A stretch of DNA of 23,682 bases from IMG/VR virus record IMGVR_UViG_3300043395_000403, positions 1-23,682 of that record; one strand, 5' to 3'. Of this stretch, positions 22,161 to 23,682 are shown one piece after another (the stretch's first letter is position 1; each line of letters begins with the position of its first letter). The notes below the pieces were generated by a model. It was given only the letters and a program-made list of their open reading frames with translations, did no database searches and was not told where the DNA came from. The DNA is from a virus. The position numbers were made by a program, and so were the translations under genes.

Positions 22161-23682
22161 GCATCGAATCCCCATATCCAGTCTTCACCGACCTCGACGG
22201 CACACCGCTTCAGGACGGCTACATCTACGTCGGCACTGCGAACCTGAATCCGGTCACGAATCCAGTGGCGGTGTACTGGGACGAGGCCCTCACGCAGCCC
22301 GCTGCGCAGCCCATTCGGACCTCTGGAGGGTATCCGGTGCGCTTGGGCACTCCGAGCCGTTTCTGGACCGCGCAGACGTCGTATTCGGTGCTCGTCAAAA
22401 ACAAGCGCAGCCAGCAAGTCTTCTACGCTCCGGTGGAGGGCATTCTGTCCTCAAGCCAGGTTTCGTTTCTGCAAGAGGGGACAGGGGCGGTGACGCGCAC
22501 GATGCAGAGCAAGGCGCGGGACTTCAAGACCTTCAAGGACTTCGGAGCTGTAGGTGATGGAACCACAGACGACACGGCAGCGGTTCTGGCGGCACTCCAG
22601 AGTGGATTCCCGGTAGACGGTGGAGGGCTCACGTATGCGGTCAGCGGTACGGTGCAGCCTACTTCGTTCAAGGGGCTTCGCAACTGCACACTGAAGCAGA
22701 CGAATCAGGCTGGAGTGTTGGCTTGTGTGACTCTTTACATCAAGGAGATCCCAAGCTTTTTTATCGAAAACGTGCGGATCGACCGTGGCACAAATGTCTA
22801 CTCAAACGCGGCTTACAGTACCGATGTCAATGTTGCAATAAACGCAGTATTTGGCCTGAAAGTTGAGGGTACAGGAGCCACGTACGCCACCGATTTTGAT
22901 ATCCGAAACGTGGAGGTTTTTGGTCACGGAAGCGGGAATGGAATCGGTTTGTGGTGGTGCAATGACTTCAGTTTAGCGGATTGCTACGTTCACGATATGA
23001 GTGCCCGCCGGGCGCCTGGGGCACCAGGAGATCAGGATGATGATTACATCCAAGGAATCTGGCTTTCTAACTGCGAAAATGGAACGCTATCAAATAACCG
23101 AATCAAGCGGCTTTATACTTGGAACGGAACAACTTACACGAACATTGCTGGGCGTGGATTTGCATTTGGAAATGTTCGGAGCCTTGCTATTACAGGTTGC
23201 ATTTCAACTCTTGTAGATCAGTGCTTCGACTTCACAGGAACTGGAGATGGGGTGGATGGGAATAGAAACTTGAGTCTGACTGGGTGTGTGTCTGATCTTG
23301 GCGCAGCAGTTGGTTTTAAGTTTGCTAACGCATGCCATGACATCATCGTGACTGGGTGCACGGCAATCCGGTGTGGTGACATGGGGTTTTTGGTTAGCGG
23401 AATGAAAACAGCAGGTACGTCAATCCCGGAGAAGGTTGATTTTGTGGGGTGTCAGGCAATCAACACTGGTTTTGTGTCTGGCCGCTCAAGTCTGACTTAT
23501 CGGGCGGGATTTTATGTAAACCGGGAGCCGGACGTAGACGGATTCCAGCCTCGTGCAATTAGGTTCAACTCATGTTTCGTTAAAGATAATCAGGCCGTAA
23601 AAACGACTCAGACGGGCTTCCTGAACACTGTTTTCCCGATTGAGTTCCCGAATGCTGGCTATAACAAAAACTATGCCAACGT
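22157..23682 (+). CDS. tailspike with P22-type head-binding domain (partial, runs off the window)
   Basis: The reading frame is open from ATG 22157 to the last base, about 508 codons without a stop. Residues 1-100 match the P22 tailspike head-binding domain in layout: PVFTDLDGTPLQDGYIYVG, NPVAVYWDEALTQPAAQPIR, SGGYPVRLGTPSRFW, YSVLVKNKRSQQVFYA. At 118-147 comes DFKTFKDFGAVGDGTTDDT, the usual entry to a right-handed beta-helix of the pectate-lyase type, followed by turns such as CYVHDMSA, CISTLVDQC and CTAIRCGD at regular distances. It should trimerise, bind the gp10 hub and recognise or cleave a surface polysaccharide; any catalytic residues are not identifiable. It overlaps the upstream gene by ATGA with no ribosome site of its own. 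Confidence 0.9.
   Translation, partial: MSIESPYPVFTDLDGTPLQDGYIYVGTANLNPVTNPVAVYWDEALTQPAAQPIRTSGGYPVRLGTPSRFWTAQTSYSVLVKNKRSQQVFYAPVEGILSSSQVSFLQEGTGAVTRTMQSKARDFKTFKDFGAVGDGTTDDTAAVLAALQSGFPVDGGGLTYAVSGTVQPTSFKGLRNCTLKQTNQAGVLACVTLYIKEIPSFFIENVRIDRGTNVYSNAAYSTDVNVAINAVFGLKVEGTGATYATDFDIRNVEVFGHGSGNGIGLWWCNDFSLADCYVHDMSARRAPGAPGDQDDDYIQGIWLSNCENGTLSNNRIKRLYTWNGTTYTNIAGRGFAFGNVRSLAITGCISTLVDQCFDFTGTGDGVDGNRNLSLTGCVSDLGAAVGFKFANACHDIIVTGCTAIRCGDMGFLVSGMKTAGTSIPEKVDFVGCQAINTGFVSGRSSLTYRAGFYVNREPDVDGFQPRAIRFNSCFVKDNQAVKTTQTGFLNTVFPIEFPNAGYNKNYAN

Noticed and set aside
1-23682. Prophage attachment site, integrase, insertion sequence or diversity-generating retroelement
   Set aside because: No integrase, transposase or reverse transcriptase frame and no long terminal repeats or template/variable repeat pair are visible.

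Overview
The window is part of the genome of a tailed phage with a P22-like short-tail virion. Every gene I can support lies on the + strand, and most overlap their neighbour by 1 or 4 bases (ATGA, GTGA or TAATG junctions). The late genes follow the P22 order and sizes: large terminase, portal (gp1), scaffold (gp8), coat (gp5), gp4, gp10, then three ejection proteins (gp7/gp20/gp16 positions) and a tailspike with a P22-type head-binding N-terminus. The host cannot be read from the sequence. Early genes carry strong AGGAGG ribosome sites, while many late genes start after AT-rich leaders with none. I see no integrase, repressor, replication or lysis gene, no tRNA and no CRISPR array.

Layout. 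Bases 1-333 hold the possible tail of an upstream gene, a predicted compact RNA of three hairpins inside an 11-bp closing stem that ends in T7, two further hairpins, and an inverted repeat over the first start codon. Bases 334-4218 are a tightly coupled early or accessory operon: a MazG-like nucleotide pyrophosphohydrolase, three unknown proteins (two rich in coiled coil), a cytosine-5 DNA methyltransferase, a 71-aa protein, a ThyX gene broken by two in-frame stops, and two small proteins. Bases 4262-5353 hold small hypothetical genes, a terminator-like hairpin and a 24-unit hexanucleotide array. Bases 5373-11099 are the packaging and head genes, closed by a strong intrinsic terminator after the coat gene. 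Bases 11162-16961 hold head-completion and tail genes (gp4-like, gp10-like and a needle candidate) with a cassette of four genes inserted between the gp4 and gp10 homologues. Bases 16958-22160 hold a small conserved protein, a cupin-SET fusion and the ejection proteins. A tailspike gene runs off the right end.

How the genes work together: MazG-like, ThyX and the methyltransferase would tune nucleotide pools and DNA modification. TerL fills a portal-capped head built on the scaffold. The gp4-like and gp10-like proteins close the portal, the ejection proteins leave with the DNA, and the tailspike binds the host.

The main points for a second look are: (1) the unclassified RNA at about 101-190; (2) methyltransferase motifs split between two reading frames; (3) a cupin-SET lysine-methyltransferase fusion inside the structural operon; (4) thyX with exactly two stop codons and no frame damage; (5) the hexamer array; and (6) a start-codon-masking inverted repeat before the MazG-like gene.
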